The notes under the pieces were generated by a model. The model was not told the DNA's origin. It searched no databases and saw only the letters and a list, made by a program, of their open reading frames with translations. From the NCBI GenBank assembly GCA_035640455.1, contig DASQWB010000026.1:1-64000 (forward strand): DNA of 64,000 bases. Reading direction: 5' to 3'. The stretch comes from AC-50 sp035640455. Its GTDB lineage: Bacteria > Actinomycetota > Thermoleophilia > Gaiellales > Gaiellaceae. The position numbers were made by a program, and so were the translations under genes. This document shows positions 56,094 to 63,488 of this stretch, one piece after another. Numbering within the stretch: the stretch's first letter is position 1; every line of letters starts with the position of its first letter.

Positions 56094-56741
56094 ATGGGCG
56101 CCGGGATCGTGCAGCTGACGCGCCGGCGGCGCCTAGTGCTCGGCGTCGCCTTGCTCGTCGCAGCCGGCGTCACGACGGGGCTGATCCCGGCGAACCGTGG
56201 AAGTACGAGCGCGGCCTACCGCCGGCACCGGGCCCCCCGCCCGACATCCGGGCCCGCGCCGAATGCTCAGATCAGGTTCCATCCCCCCGCCTACGCGCCC
56301 GCCGGCGGATGGGCGTTCAAGACCTATAAGAACGGCGCCGGCGAGATGTGCGCCGCCGAGGTGGTGCCGGGCGAGGGCGAGGACGCTACGTGTTTTGCGC
56401 GGGCGACGCTGTTCCGAAAGACGCCGCTCCTGGCGTTCCTCGGCTCGCGCCAAACCGGAGACGACATCACCCAGTGGGACAACGCGTGGGTTTGGGGCTT
56501 CGCCGAGAAGCCGATCACGCACGTCCAGCTCATCCTCACGGACTGCACGATCCGGGATCTACCGGTCGACGCGGAGGGCGTCTACGCCGACGTCGAGGGA
56601 CCCGCGACGCTCCACGCCGGCGCGTGGCCGTACAAGGTCGTCGGACTCACCGCCGGCGGTCACATCGTGGCGACGCACAAGGTCAGGCTCGGTCCCCCGG
56701 GAACAGGCCAGGCCCCGGCCGTTTCCGCGCGCTGCGCGTAA
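56094..56741 (+). CDS. Signal-anchored exported protein, unknown function
   Basis: 215 residues: basic start QLTRRRRLVLGVALLVAAG with a membrane segment near residues 13-29, then a beta-rich exported part with four Cys (EMCAAEV, DATCFARA, TDCTIRD, final SARCA), likely disulfide-bonded. TTG 56088 (two codons earlier) also possible; TAGATT lies 4 nt before ATG 56094. No family recognised. Confidence 0.6.
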   Translation: MGAGIVQLTRRRRLVLGVALLVAAGVTTGLIPANRGSTSAAYRRHRAPRPTSGPAPNAQIRFHPPAYAPAGGWAFKTYKNGAGEMCAAEVVPGEGEDATCFARATLFRKTPLLAFLGSRQTGDDITQWDNAWVWGFAEKPITHVQLILTDCTIRDLPVDAEGVYADVEGPATLHAGAWPYKVVGLTAGGHIVATHKVRLGPPGTGQAPAVSARCA

Positions 56742-56748
56742 CGGCGAC

Positions 56749-56754
56749 TACACT
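56749..56754 (+). promoter_or_regulatory. -10 element of efp
   Basis: TACACT, 8 nt before GTG 56763. Confidence 0.5.
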
Positions 56755-56762
56755 CCGCCGCC

Positions 56763-57329
56763 GTGGCGGAGACCGTCTCCACGAACCAGTTCCGGAACGG
56801 CATGCACATCGAGATCGACGGCACGGTGTGGCGGATCGTCGAGTTCCAGCACGTCAAGCCCGGGAAGGGCGGCGCCTTCGTGCGGACGAAGCTGAAGGCG
56901 CTCGACTCGGGCGCGGTCGTCGACCGCACCTTCCGCGCCGGCGAGAAGTTCCCGCGCGTGCACACGGAGGTCAAGAACGTGCAGTACCTCTACGACGCGG
57001 GCGACGAGGTCGTCTTCATGGACGAGGAGACCTACGACCAGTTCGGCGTACCGCGGGCGGACGTGGCCGAGGTGCTCGAGTTCGTCCAGCCGTCGAGCTC
57101 GGTGCAGATGCTGACCGTCGACGGCCGGCCGTCGGGCGTGCAGATGCCGGCGTCGCTCGAGCTGACGGTCGCCGACACGGAGCCCGGCGTGAAGGGCGAC
57201 ACCGTCTCGAACGTGACGAAGCCGGCGACGCTCGAGACGGGCGCCGTCGTCCAGGTGCCGCTCTTCGTGAACGTGGGCGACCGGATCAAGGTCGACCCGC
57301 GCGAGCGCCGTTACATCTCGCGCGCCTGA
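56763..57329 (+). CDS. efp: Translation elongation factor P
   Basis: 188 residues, three domains. N-terminal KOW-like domain with the tip loop VKPGKGGAFVRT (Lys35 at the position modified in some bacteria), middle OB domain with QFGVPRADVAEVLEFV, and C-terminal domain with PATLETGAVVQVPLFVNVGD. Rescues ribosomes stalled on polyproline. The tip residue is Lys, so an EpmA-type or 5-aminopentanol-type modification could act; enzymes not in view. Confidence 0.96.
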   Translation: MAETVSTNQFRNGMHIEIDGTVWRIVEFQHVKPGKGGAFVRTKLKALDSGAVVDRTFRAGEKFPRVHTEVKNVQYLYDAGDEVVFMDEETYDQFGVPRADVAEVLEFVQPSSSVQMLTVDGRPSGVQMPASLELTVADTEPGVKGDTVSNVTKPATLETGAVVQVPLFVNVGDRIKVDPRERRYISRA

Positions 57330-57335
57330 GGCCGC

Positions 57336-57781
57336 CTACTCCGGCAGGAGGCCTTCGCGGTAGCGCATCGGCTGAGACGGCGGGAAGCGCGCGTAAGCGA
57401 CCCTCCCGTCCTGCGTCTCCTCTGCGCCGACGAACACGTGCCGCGTCTCGGGTGGGCAGTGGACGAAGTCCCACCGGCGAAGCCTCCGCTCCTGTCTCTC
57501 GACGATCAGCAGCGCCTCGCCCGAGAGCACGAGGAAGTCCTCCTGCTCGGTCTCCCAGTGGTACATCGCATTGGGCTCGCCCGGCGAGAGGATCTGGATC
57601 GACAGGCCGTGCACCGGGAAGAACGTCTCGGCCTCGAAGTCGTCGGAGCCGGTCAGCGGCAGTGTGTCCGCTCGGCCCTCGTTGTGGAACCACCGGACGC
57701 GCGGGCGTTCAGCACGAACCAGCCGGGGCTCGCCGGCACGAGCCCCGCGTCCGTCTGCTTCAGCTCGGCCTCGGGGACCGT
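57336..57781 (-). pseudogene. Decayed cupin gene
   Basis: The minus strand frame 57614-57336 encodes HGLSIQILSPGEPNAMYHWE and VERQERRLRRWDFVHCPP of a cupin protein, ending AYARFPPSQPMRYREG. Upstream the family N-terminus EAELKQTDAGLVPASPGWFV is present in another frame, joined by a one-base loss near 57702, and no start codon remains. About 30 residues typical of the family are also missing before AYARFPP. So the gene is damaged at three places; the C-terminal part could still be translated from GTG 57614. Confidence 0.75.
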
Positions 57782-57794
57782 CGCTGGATGATGC

Positions 57795-59072
57795 CTAGGC
57801 CTCGGCGGTCACGTCGAGGGCCGCAAACGAGGGCTCCTCATCGAGTCGTGCGGGGCCGCCGCGCTCGAGCGTCCGCACCTCGCGAACGGCGAGCAGGGCG
57901 AGGTTGGAGGCGAGCCCGATCGACCCGGCGCCGACGAGCGCCGCCTTGACGCCGACGACGGTCGCGATCGGCCCCACGACCGCGAGGCCTGCGGGACGGA
58001 GCACCATCGAGCCCATCCAGTCGTAGGCCGACACCCTCGAACGGGCGGCTTCGGGAACGTGCTCCTGCAGCGTCGTCTCCCACATCGCGCCGCTCATTCC
58101 GATCGCGAGGCCGGAGACGAACTCCGTGGCCGCGATCAGCGGCACGGGAGCCGCGAAGGCGAGCAGGAAGAGGGTCGGGAAGCACAAGAGCGTGAAGCCG
58201 AACGCGAACCGCAGAGGCCGCCGCGGGCGCAGGTGCAACGAGAGGAAGTTGCCGACGATCGAACCGATGCCGAAGGCGGCGGCGAGCGTCGCCCAGGCGG
58301 ACGCGCCGCCGAGCGAGCGCTTCGCGACGACCGGGCCGAGGACGCTGAAGGCCGCGATCACGGCGAGCTGGAACGCGGAGAAGCTGAGGATGCTCGTCCA
58401 CAGCCAGCGGCGCGAGACGACCTCGCGCCAGCCGACGGCGAGCTCGTGGAGGAAGCTCTCGCGCTCACGGGGCGGGAGCGGCGGCAGCCGCAGGCGCGCG
58501 AGCAGGTACGTGCCGAGCGCGAACGTCGCCGCGTCGCCGAGGATCGCCCAGCCGGCACCGACGGTCGCGAGGAAGACGCCGGCGATCGCCGGGCCCGCGA
58601 ACCCGGCGACGCCGATCGCGCCCCACATGAGCCCGTTCGCCTGGTGGAGCCGCTCCGGGCTCACCGTCTGCGGGACGATCCCGCTCGAGGCCGGCCGGAA
58701 GAATGCCGTCGCCGTCCCGTGCACCGCCTGGAGGACGACGAGCTCCCAGATGCGGGCATGGCCGGTGACGAGCAGCAGCCCGAGCGCAGCCTGCGAGACG
58801 AGCCGCACGAGGTGCGACGCGATCATCAGCCGCTGACGCGGAAGCCGGTCGGCCCAAACGCCACCGGCGAGCATGAAGAGGACGAGCGGGACGAGCCGCG
58901 CCGTCAGGACGAAGCCGAGGTCGGTCGCCGAGCCGGTCAGGTCGAGCACGGCGAACGCGAGCGCGACGGGCACGAGGAAGTCGCCGAGCGCCGAGATCGC
59001 GTGGGCGGTGAAGAGCAGCCGGAACTCGCGCTCGCGCAGCGCGTCGAACGACCCCAGCAGCCTCGTTCGCAC
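57795..59072 (-). CDS. MFS transporter (copy 2 of two paralogues)
   Basis: 425 residues, 12 predicted helices, same subfamily as the protein at 17360-18562: RLLFTAHAISALGDFLVPVA, GGVWADRLPRQRL, FFRPASSGIVPQTV. The tail REVRTLERGGPARLDEEPSF is longer. Likely a drug or metabolite exporter. GTG 59072 lies 6 nt after minus-strand TAGGCT. 14 nt after its stop begins the decayed cupin. Confidence 0.86.
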   Translation of the reverse strand: MRTRLLGSFDALREREFRLLFTAHAISALGDFLVPVALAFAVLDLTGSATDLGFVLTARLVPLVLFMLAGGVWADRLPRQRLMIASHLVRLVSQAALGLLLVTGHARIWELVVLQAVHGTATAFFRPASSGIVPQTVSPERLHQANGLMWGAIGVAGFAGPAIAGVFLATVGAGWAILGDAATFALGTYLLARLRLPPLPPRERESFLHELAVGWREVVSRRWLWTSILSFSAFQLAVIAAFSVLGPVVAKRSLGGASAWATLAAAFGIGSIVGNFLSLHLRPRRPLRFAFGFTLLCFPTLFLLAFAAPVPLIAATEFVSGLAIGMSGAMWETTLQEHVPEAARSRVSAYDWMGSMVLRPAGLAVVGPIATVVGVKAALVGAGSIGLASNLALLAVREVRTLERGGPARLDEEPSFAALDVTAEA

Positions 59073-59078
59073 GGTACG

Positions 59079-59084
59079 AGCCTA
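59079..59084 (-). promoter_or_regulatory. -10 element of the second MFS gene
   Basis: Minus strand TAGGCT, 6 nt before GTG 59072. Confidence 0.5.
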
Positions 59085-59124
59085 AAGGCGGACGAGACCA
59101 GGGCGGACGCGGCCGGTCGGCCCC

Positions 59125-59150
59125 CGGTGACTGTCACGTGACAGTCACCG
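59125..59150. repeat. Perfect 26-bp palindrome, copy 3 of the dispersed repeat
   Basis: cggtgactgtcac plus its reverse complement. Here it lies between two divergent genes, so it cannot be a simple shared terminator. Confidence 0.95.
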
Positions 59151-59187
59151 CCGGGGACGGCGCGTGACCGTCGCGCCGGGGACGGCG
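59149..59187 (+). repeat. Duplicate 14-nt block with 25-nt period beside copy 3
   Basis: cgccggggacggcg occurs at 59149-59162 and 59174-59187, starting exactly at the edge of the palindrome, the same 25-nt offset as beside copy 2. Confidence 0.75.
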
Positions 59188-59216
59188 ACGTAGTGCCGAT
59201 GCGCTCGGCGGCGCGC

Positions 59217-59222
59217 TAGGGT
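59217..59222 (+). promoter_or_regulatory. -10 element of the biotin-carrier fusion gene
   Basis: TAGGGT, 7 nt before GTG 59230. Confidence 0.5.
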
Positions 59223-59229
59223 CCCGCCG

Positions 59230-61044
59230 GTGCCCCAGCTCGTCGACACGACGATCCGGCTGCTCGGCCAGGAGCCGCTGGCGGGCCGGGTGCCGACGGC
59301 TGCGCTGCTGCGGCTCGCGGGGATCCTGGACGACTCCGGCTTCGGGCTGCTCGAGATCTCCGGCGGCGGGGTCTTCGACAGCGCCGTGCGGCGCGGCGTC
59401 GAGAGCCCGTGGGAGCGGATCCGCGCCATCCACGCGCGCACGAAGACGCCGCTCGGGATGGCCCTTCGCGGGCGCTTCCTCGTCGGCTCGCGGCCGGTCG
59501 ACGGCGACTTCGTGCGCCGCTTCGTCTCCTCCGCCGCCGAGAGCGGGATCGACGTCTTCCGCCTCCACGACCCGCTGAACGACGTCTCGAACCTGCGCGA
59601 GGCGGCCGAGGCGATCGACGCCGCCGGCCGGGAGTTCGACGCCGGCCTCGTCTACAGCTCCGGGAAGACCGGCGAGCCCGACGCGCTCGTCGAGCAGGCC
59701 CGCAAGCTCCGGGAGCTCGGCGCCGCGCGCGTCGTCCTCAACGACCCGACGGGCTCGCTCCAGCCGCACCGTGCGCAGGAGCTCGTCGCGCGCGTCGCGG
59801 ACGCGAGCGGCCTGCCGGTCGGCGTCTACTGCCAGGGCGCGGCCGGAAACGCCCTCGCCGCGGCGCTCGAGGCGGCCCGCGCGGGCGCAGACCTCATCGG
59901 CTGCGCCGTCTATCCGGTTGCGCTGACGCTCCATCGCGTCTCCGGCGAGGGCCTGGCGCAGGCGCTCGACGGCCTGGGGCTCGAGTGCACGGTGAACGTG
60001 AGTGCGCTCTGGGCGGCATCGGAGCTCGTCGACGGGTACATCGGCGACGAGCCGGTGACGCCGGTTGCGCCACGGGTCGCCGTGCGCGCGGCCGAGCATG
60101 CGCTGCCGGCCGGCCTCGTCGCCGCGCTCGACGTGCACCTGCGCGCGCACGCGGCGAGCGATCGCATCGACGACGTGCTCGAGGAGCTGGAGCGGATCCA
60201 CGAGGAGGTCGGCTCGCCGCCGCTCGCGGCTCCGATCGGCCAGATCCTCGCCTCGCAGGCCCTCGTCAACGTGCTCTCGGCGAGCCGCTACCAGACCGTC
60301 GTCGACGAGCTGCGCGCACTCGTCGGCGGGCGCTACGGCACGCCTCCCGGCCAGGTCGACCCGACGGTGCGCCGCGCCGTCTCGCTCCTCGGCGACGGCG
60401 CTCCGGAGGAGGAGCCGGTCGATCTCACCGAGCTCCGCGAGTCCGCCGCCGGGCTCGCCGCGAGCGAGGAGGAGCTGCTGCTCCTCGGCCTCTTCGGCGA
60501 GCAGGCCGAGGCGCTCCTGCGTACGATCCGCGGCCGCAGCCGCGGCGAGGAGACGCTCGCCGCCGGGGCCGTCGACCAGGCCCGGGCGGAGCGGATTCGC
60601 GAGATCGTCCGGATCGTCCAGGAGTCCGGGGTGGGGGAGGTGACGATCGAGGACGACGACCTCCGCGTCTCGGTGCGCCGGAGCGACGACCAGCTCGACC
60701 GCCTGCCCCGGGCTCCCGACGAGGCCCCGCTCGCCGTCGAGGAGCCGGAGCCCGCGCCGGTCGAGCCACGCGCGGACGGGCTCGTGCGCGTCGAGGCGCC
60801 GATGGTCGGCACCTTTTACCGCGCGCCGCAGCCCGGCGCGCCGCCCTTCGTCGAGGAGGGCGATCCGGTGGCGCCGGGCCAGACGCTCTGCATCCTCGAG
60901 GCGATGAAGCTCATGAACGAGGTGAAGGCCGACGTCGAGGGGATCGTCCGCGCGATCTACGTCGAGAACGCGCAGCCCGTGGAGTACGGACAGCTCTTAT
61001 TCGAGCTGGAGCCGCTCAATGGAAGGCCGCTCGATGCGCTCTAG
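59230..61044 (+). CDS. Carboxyltransferase-like (5S/PycB fold) and biotin carrier (AccB) fusion, metal site lost
   Basis: 604 residues. Residues 1-455 align along their length with transcarboxylase 5S/PycB: SGFGLLEISGGGVFDSAVR, SPWERIRAI, SGIDVFRLHDPLNDVSNLR, then GSPPLAAPIGQILASQALVN. The four metal ligands are gone: Asp of RDAHQSL is Leu11, the carbamylated Lys is Asn171, and the HxH histidines are Tyr200 and Gln202. A linker rich in Pro/Glu (about 470-510) leads to a complete biotinyl domain with EAMKLMNEV (Lys560). Next gene is accC, so the biotin domain should serve a carboxylase; the first domain may be structural. GTG 59230. Confidence 0.85.
   Translation: MPQLVDTTIRLLGQEPLAGRVPTAALLRLAGILDDSGFGLLEISGGGVFDSAVRRGVESPWERIRAIHARTKTPLGMALRGRFLVGSRPVDGDFVRRFVSSAAESGIDVFRLHDPLNDVSNLREAAEAIDAAGREFDAGLVYSSGKTGEPDALVEQARKLRELGAARVVLNDPTGSLQPHRAQELVARVADASGLPVGVYCQGAAGNALAAALEAARAGADLIGCAVYPVALTLHRVSGEGLAQALDGLGLECTVNVSALWAASELVDGYIGDEPVTPVAPRVAVRAAEHALPAGLVAALDVHLRAHAASDRIDDVLEELERIHEEVGSPPLAAPIGQILASQALVNVLSASRYQTVVDELRALVGGRYGTPPGQVDPTVRRAVSLLGDGAPEEEPVDLTELRESAAGLAASEEELLLLGLFGEQAEALLRTIRGRSRGEETLAAGAVDQARAERIREIVRIVQESGVGEVTIEDDDLRVSVRRSDDQLDRLPRAPDEAPLAVEEPEPAPVEPRADGLVRVEAPMVGTFYRAPQPGAPPFVEEGDPVAPGQTLCILEAMKLMNEVKADVEGIVRAIYVENAQPVEYGQLLFELEPLNGRPLDAL
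60988..61044 (+). repeat. Tail copy 1 (3' end of the fusion gene)
   Basis: 19 codons encoding GQLLFELEPLNGRPLDAL and TAG. Copy 2 at 61106-61162 encodes the same 18 residues and TGA, in another frame; 13 of 57 bases differ and all differences are synonymous. Confidence 0.9.
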
Positions 61045-61105
61045 ACGGCCGCACCGGCAAAGCCGGCGCGGCCTCTATGGTCGGCAGCGCAAGCGCCGCC
61101 TCCGC

Positions 61106-61162
61106 GGACAGCTGCTCTTCGAGCTCGAGCCTCTGAACGGGCGGCCGCTCGATGCCCTTTGA
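61106..61162 (+). repeat. Tail copy 2, ending on the accC start codon
   Basis: Same peptide as copy 1, ending TGA whose A is the A of ATG of accC (TGATG), the kind of overlap used throughout the window, so this copy is in the ancestral place. The 61-bp spacer (61045-61105) forms two imperfect GC hairpins. Confidence 0.9.
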
Positions 61163-62526
61163 TGACGAGCTTTAAACGAGTCCTGGTCGCGAACCGCGGC
61201 GAGGTCGCCGTCCGCGTCATCCGCGCGTTGCACGAGCTCGGGATCGAGGCGGTCGCCGTCTACTCCACCGCCGACCGCGGCGCGCTGCACACGCGGCTCG
61301 CCGACCGCGCCGTCTGCGTCGGCCCGCCGGCCGCCGCCGAGAGCTACCTGAACGTCACCTCGCTCGTCGGCGCGGCCGAGACGACGGGCTGCGACGCCGT
61401 CCATCCGGGCTGGGGCTTCCTCGCCGAGAGCGCCGCGTTCGTGCGCGCGTGCGATGAGAACGACCTCGTCTTCGTCGGCCCCTCGGCCGAGACGATGGAG
61501 CGGATGGGCGACAAGGCGCTCGCGAAGGCCGAGCTTGCCCGGGCGGGCGTGCCGCTCGTGCCCGGCACCTCGGAGCGGACGACGCTCACCGAGGCCCGCT
61601 CGGCCGCCGCCGACCTCGGCTTTCCGGTGCTGCTGAAGGCGGCGGCCGGCGGCGGCGGGAAGGGGATGCGCCACGTCGAGAACCCGGACGAGCTCGAGGC
61701 GGCCTTCGAACGCGCCGCGGCCGAGGCGCAGGCCGCGTTCGGCGACGGGACGCTCTACCTCGAGAAGGCGATCGCGCCGGCGCGGCACGTCGAGATCCAA
61801 GTCCTGTGCGACCAGGACGGCGGCGTGCTCACGCTCGGCGAGCGCGAATGCTCGATCCAGCGCCGCCACCAGAAGCTGATCGAGGAGTCGCCGTCGCTCG
61901 CGCTCGATCCGGAGACGCGCGAGGCGATGGAGGCGACGGCCGAGCGCGCCTGCCGCGCCGTCGAGTACACGAACGCGGGCACCTTCGAGTTCCTCCTCGG
62001 CCCCGACGGTGCCTTCTACTTCATCGAGCTGAACGCGCGCCTGCAGGTCGAGCACCCGGTGAGCGAGCTCGTCACCGGGATCGACGTCGTACGCGCGCAG
62101 GTCCAGATCGCGGCGGGGGCCCAGCTCGAGCGGACCGGCCGCGCACCGCGCCGCGGTCACGCGATCGAGGTCCGGATCAACGCCGAGGACCCGGCGAATG
62201 GCTTCGCGCCGGCGCCCGGGGTCGTCGAGCGCTTCCGGCCGCCGCTCGGCCCCGGCGTGCGCGTCGACACGCACCTCGAGGAAGGCGCCGTCATCCCGCC
62301 CTACTACGACTCGCTCGCGGCGAAGCTCATCGTCTGGGACTCGACCCGGCCGGCGGCGATCGAGCGGGCGCTGCGGGCGCTCGAAGAGCTCGAGCTGCGC
62401 GGCGTCGCGACGACGCAAGCCGTGTCCCACGACATCCTGTCAAGCGAGGAGTTCCGCTCCGGCGACTACCACACGGGCTTCCTCGCGGAGGCCGAGGGGC
62501 GCCTGCCGGCGCTCCTGGCACGATGA
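61162..62526 (+). CDS. accC: Biotin carboxylase
   Basis: 454 residues. VLVANRGEVAVRVIRAL start, ATP-grasp with KAAAGGGGKGMR (glycine loop), IEIQVLCDQ-type strand, ERECSIQRRHQKLIEESPS, and ELNARLQVEHPVSELVTG containing the catalytic Arg. Carboxylates the biotin on the carrier domain encoded upstream; forms acetyl/propionyl-CoA carboxylase or a related enzyme with a separate carboxyltransferase. ATG overlaps the end of tail copy 2. Confidence 0.96.
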   Translation: MTSFKRVLVANRGEVAVRVIRALHELGIEAVAVYSTADRGALHTRLADRAVCVGPPAAAESYLNVTSLVGAAETTGCDAVHPGWGFLAESAAFVRACDENDLVFVGPSAETMERMGDKALAKAELARAGVPLVPGTSERTTLTEARSAAADLGFPVLLKAAAGGGGKGMRHVENPDELEAAFERAAAEAQAAFGDGTLYLEKAIAPARHVEIQVLCDQDGGVLTLGERECSIQRRHQKLIEESPSLALDPETREAMEATAERACRAVEYTNAGTFEFLLGPDGAFYFIELNARLQVEHPVSELVTGIDVVRAQVQIAAGAQLERTGRAPRRGHAIEVRINAEDPANGFAPAPGVVERFRPPLGPGVRVDTHLEEGAVIPPYYDSLAAKLIVWDSTRPAAIERALRALEELELRGVATTQAVSHDILSSEEFRSGDYHTGFLAEAEGRLPALLAR

Positions 62527-62834
62527 GCGACGGCTACGTGCTGCGGGAGGACGGCGGCTCGATCGACGTCACCCAGGGCGCGCTCGCGCAGATCGTCCAG
62601 CAAGCCGCGGAGAGCGTCGAGGGCGCACGGGTACGGCGGCCGCGGCGCGGGCTCGACCTGCAGCTCGAGGACGGCCACGTCCGGGTCGAGCTCGAGCTCG
62701 CGGTGCGCTACGGCATCGTCCTGCCCGAGCTGGCGCGGGACGTGCAGGCGCGGGTGGCCGAGGCGCTCACGACGATGGTCGTGCTCGAGGTCGAGGCCGT
62801 CGACGTCTCGATCGAGGAGCTCGAGGGCGCCTAG
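62523..62834 (+). CDS. Asp23/Gls24 family protein
   Basis: 103 residues. IDVTQGALAQIVQQAAESV and a beta strand region LDLQLEDGHVRVELELAVRYG, then VARDVQARVAEALTTM-type helix, as in Asp23/Gls24 (AmaP-associated) proteins, envelope-stress related in gram positives. ATG 62523 overlaps accC by ATGA. accC-asp23-nusB order is the same as in firmicutes. Confidence 0.88.
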   Translation: MSDGYVLREDGGSIDVTQGALAQIVQQAAESVEGARVRRPRRGLDLQLEDGHVRVELELAVRYGIVLPELARDVQARVAEALTTMVVLEVEAVDVSIEELEGA

Positions 62835-62882
62835 TGCCCCATCCAGCAACACACGCGCGGCAGTATTCCTGGAAGGGGCACT
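62833..62882 (+). promoter_or_regulatory. Hairpin that can hide the nusB ribosome binding site
   Basis: agtgccccatcc (62833-62844) pairs with ggaaggggcact (62871-62882), 11 of 12 pairs, loop 26 nt. The right arm holds the only Shine-Dalgarno (GGAAGGGG) for ATG 62884. Confidence 0.6.
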
Positions 62883-62883
62883 G

Positions 62884-63261
62884 ATGGCCGGTCGGCGCGC
62901 CGCGCGGCGCACGGCGCTCTTCCTCCTGTACCAGTGGGACGTGACCGGGCAGCCGCTCGAGTCGCTCTACGAGGGCGAGATCGACCCCTTCGCGCACGAG
63001 CTGACGGAGGCCGTGGCGGCGCGGGCGCCGGAGCTCGACGCCGCGATCACGGCCGCCGCGGAAGGCTGGACGGCCGACCGCCTGGGCGCGGTCGAGCGCA
63101 ACGTCCTGCGCATCGGCGCGCACGAGCTCGAGACGGGGTCGGTGCCGCCGGAGGTCGCGATCAACGAAGCCGTCGAGCTGGCGAAGCGCTACGCGAGCGA
63201 GGACGCGGCGCGGCTCGTCAATGGGATCCTCGGCCGGATCGCGCGGGAGCGCGTGCCGTGA
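62884..63261 (+). CDS. nusB: Transcription antitermination factor NusB
   Basis: 125 residues, all-helical NusB fold: RRAARRTALFLLYQWDVTG, DRLGAVERNVLRIGAHEL, and VAINEAVELAKRYASEDAARLVNGILG, where the last motif is almost invariant. Binds boxA RNA with NusE during rRNA transcription. The leader hairpin could give control of its own synthesis. GTG of the next gene overlaps its stop. Confidence 0.95.
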   Translation: MAGRRAARRTALFLLYQWDVTGQPLESLYEGEIDPFAHELTEAVAARAPELDAAITAAAEGWTADRLGAVERNVLRIGAHELETGSVPPEVAINEAVELAKRYASEDAARLVNGILGRIARERVP

Positions 63262-63488
63262 GCGAGCCGCAGGGCGAGGGCCTGGGCTCGCCGGCCGAGC
63301 AGGCGCTCGAGCGGGCGGAGTCGCTCCTCGCGCAGCTCGAGGCGGCGCGCCAGCGGCTCGAGGCGACGGAGGACGTGGAGGCCGCGACCGAGGTACTCTC
63401 GGAGCTCGCGGAGATCGCGCGCCAGATCGAGGCCGAGCTCGCCGAGGCGCGGCGGCGGGCGGAGGAGGATGCTCGTGAGGAACCCTGA
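63258..63488 (+). CDS. Small coiled-coil protein, possibly XseB-like
   Basis: 76 residues, acidic two-helix coil: AEQALERAESLLAQLEAARQ and VLSELAEIARQIEAELAEAR. Position between nusB and ispA and length match exonuclease VII small subunit, but the LEE.L..FE.G XseB motif is only partly present and xseA is absent here, so the name is a guess. GTG 63258 overlaps nusB. Confidence 0.5.
   Translation: MSEPQGEGLGSPAEQALERAESLLAQLEAARQRLEATEDVEAATEVLSELAEIARQIEAELAEARRRAEEDAREEP

Noticed and set aside
61034..61162. A programmed +1 frameshift at CTC TAG joining the two tails of the biotin-carrier fusion
   Set aside because: The frame from 61034 does stay open to the second tail, but the linker is Arg-rich spacer and no stimulatory element is visible; recombination explains the pattern more simply.
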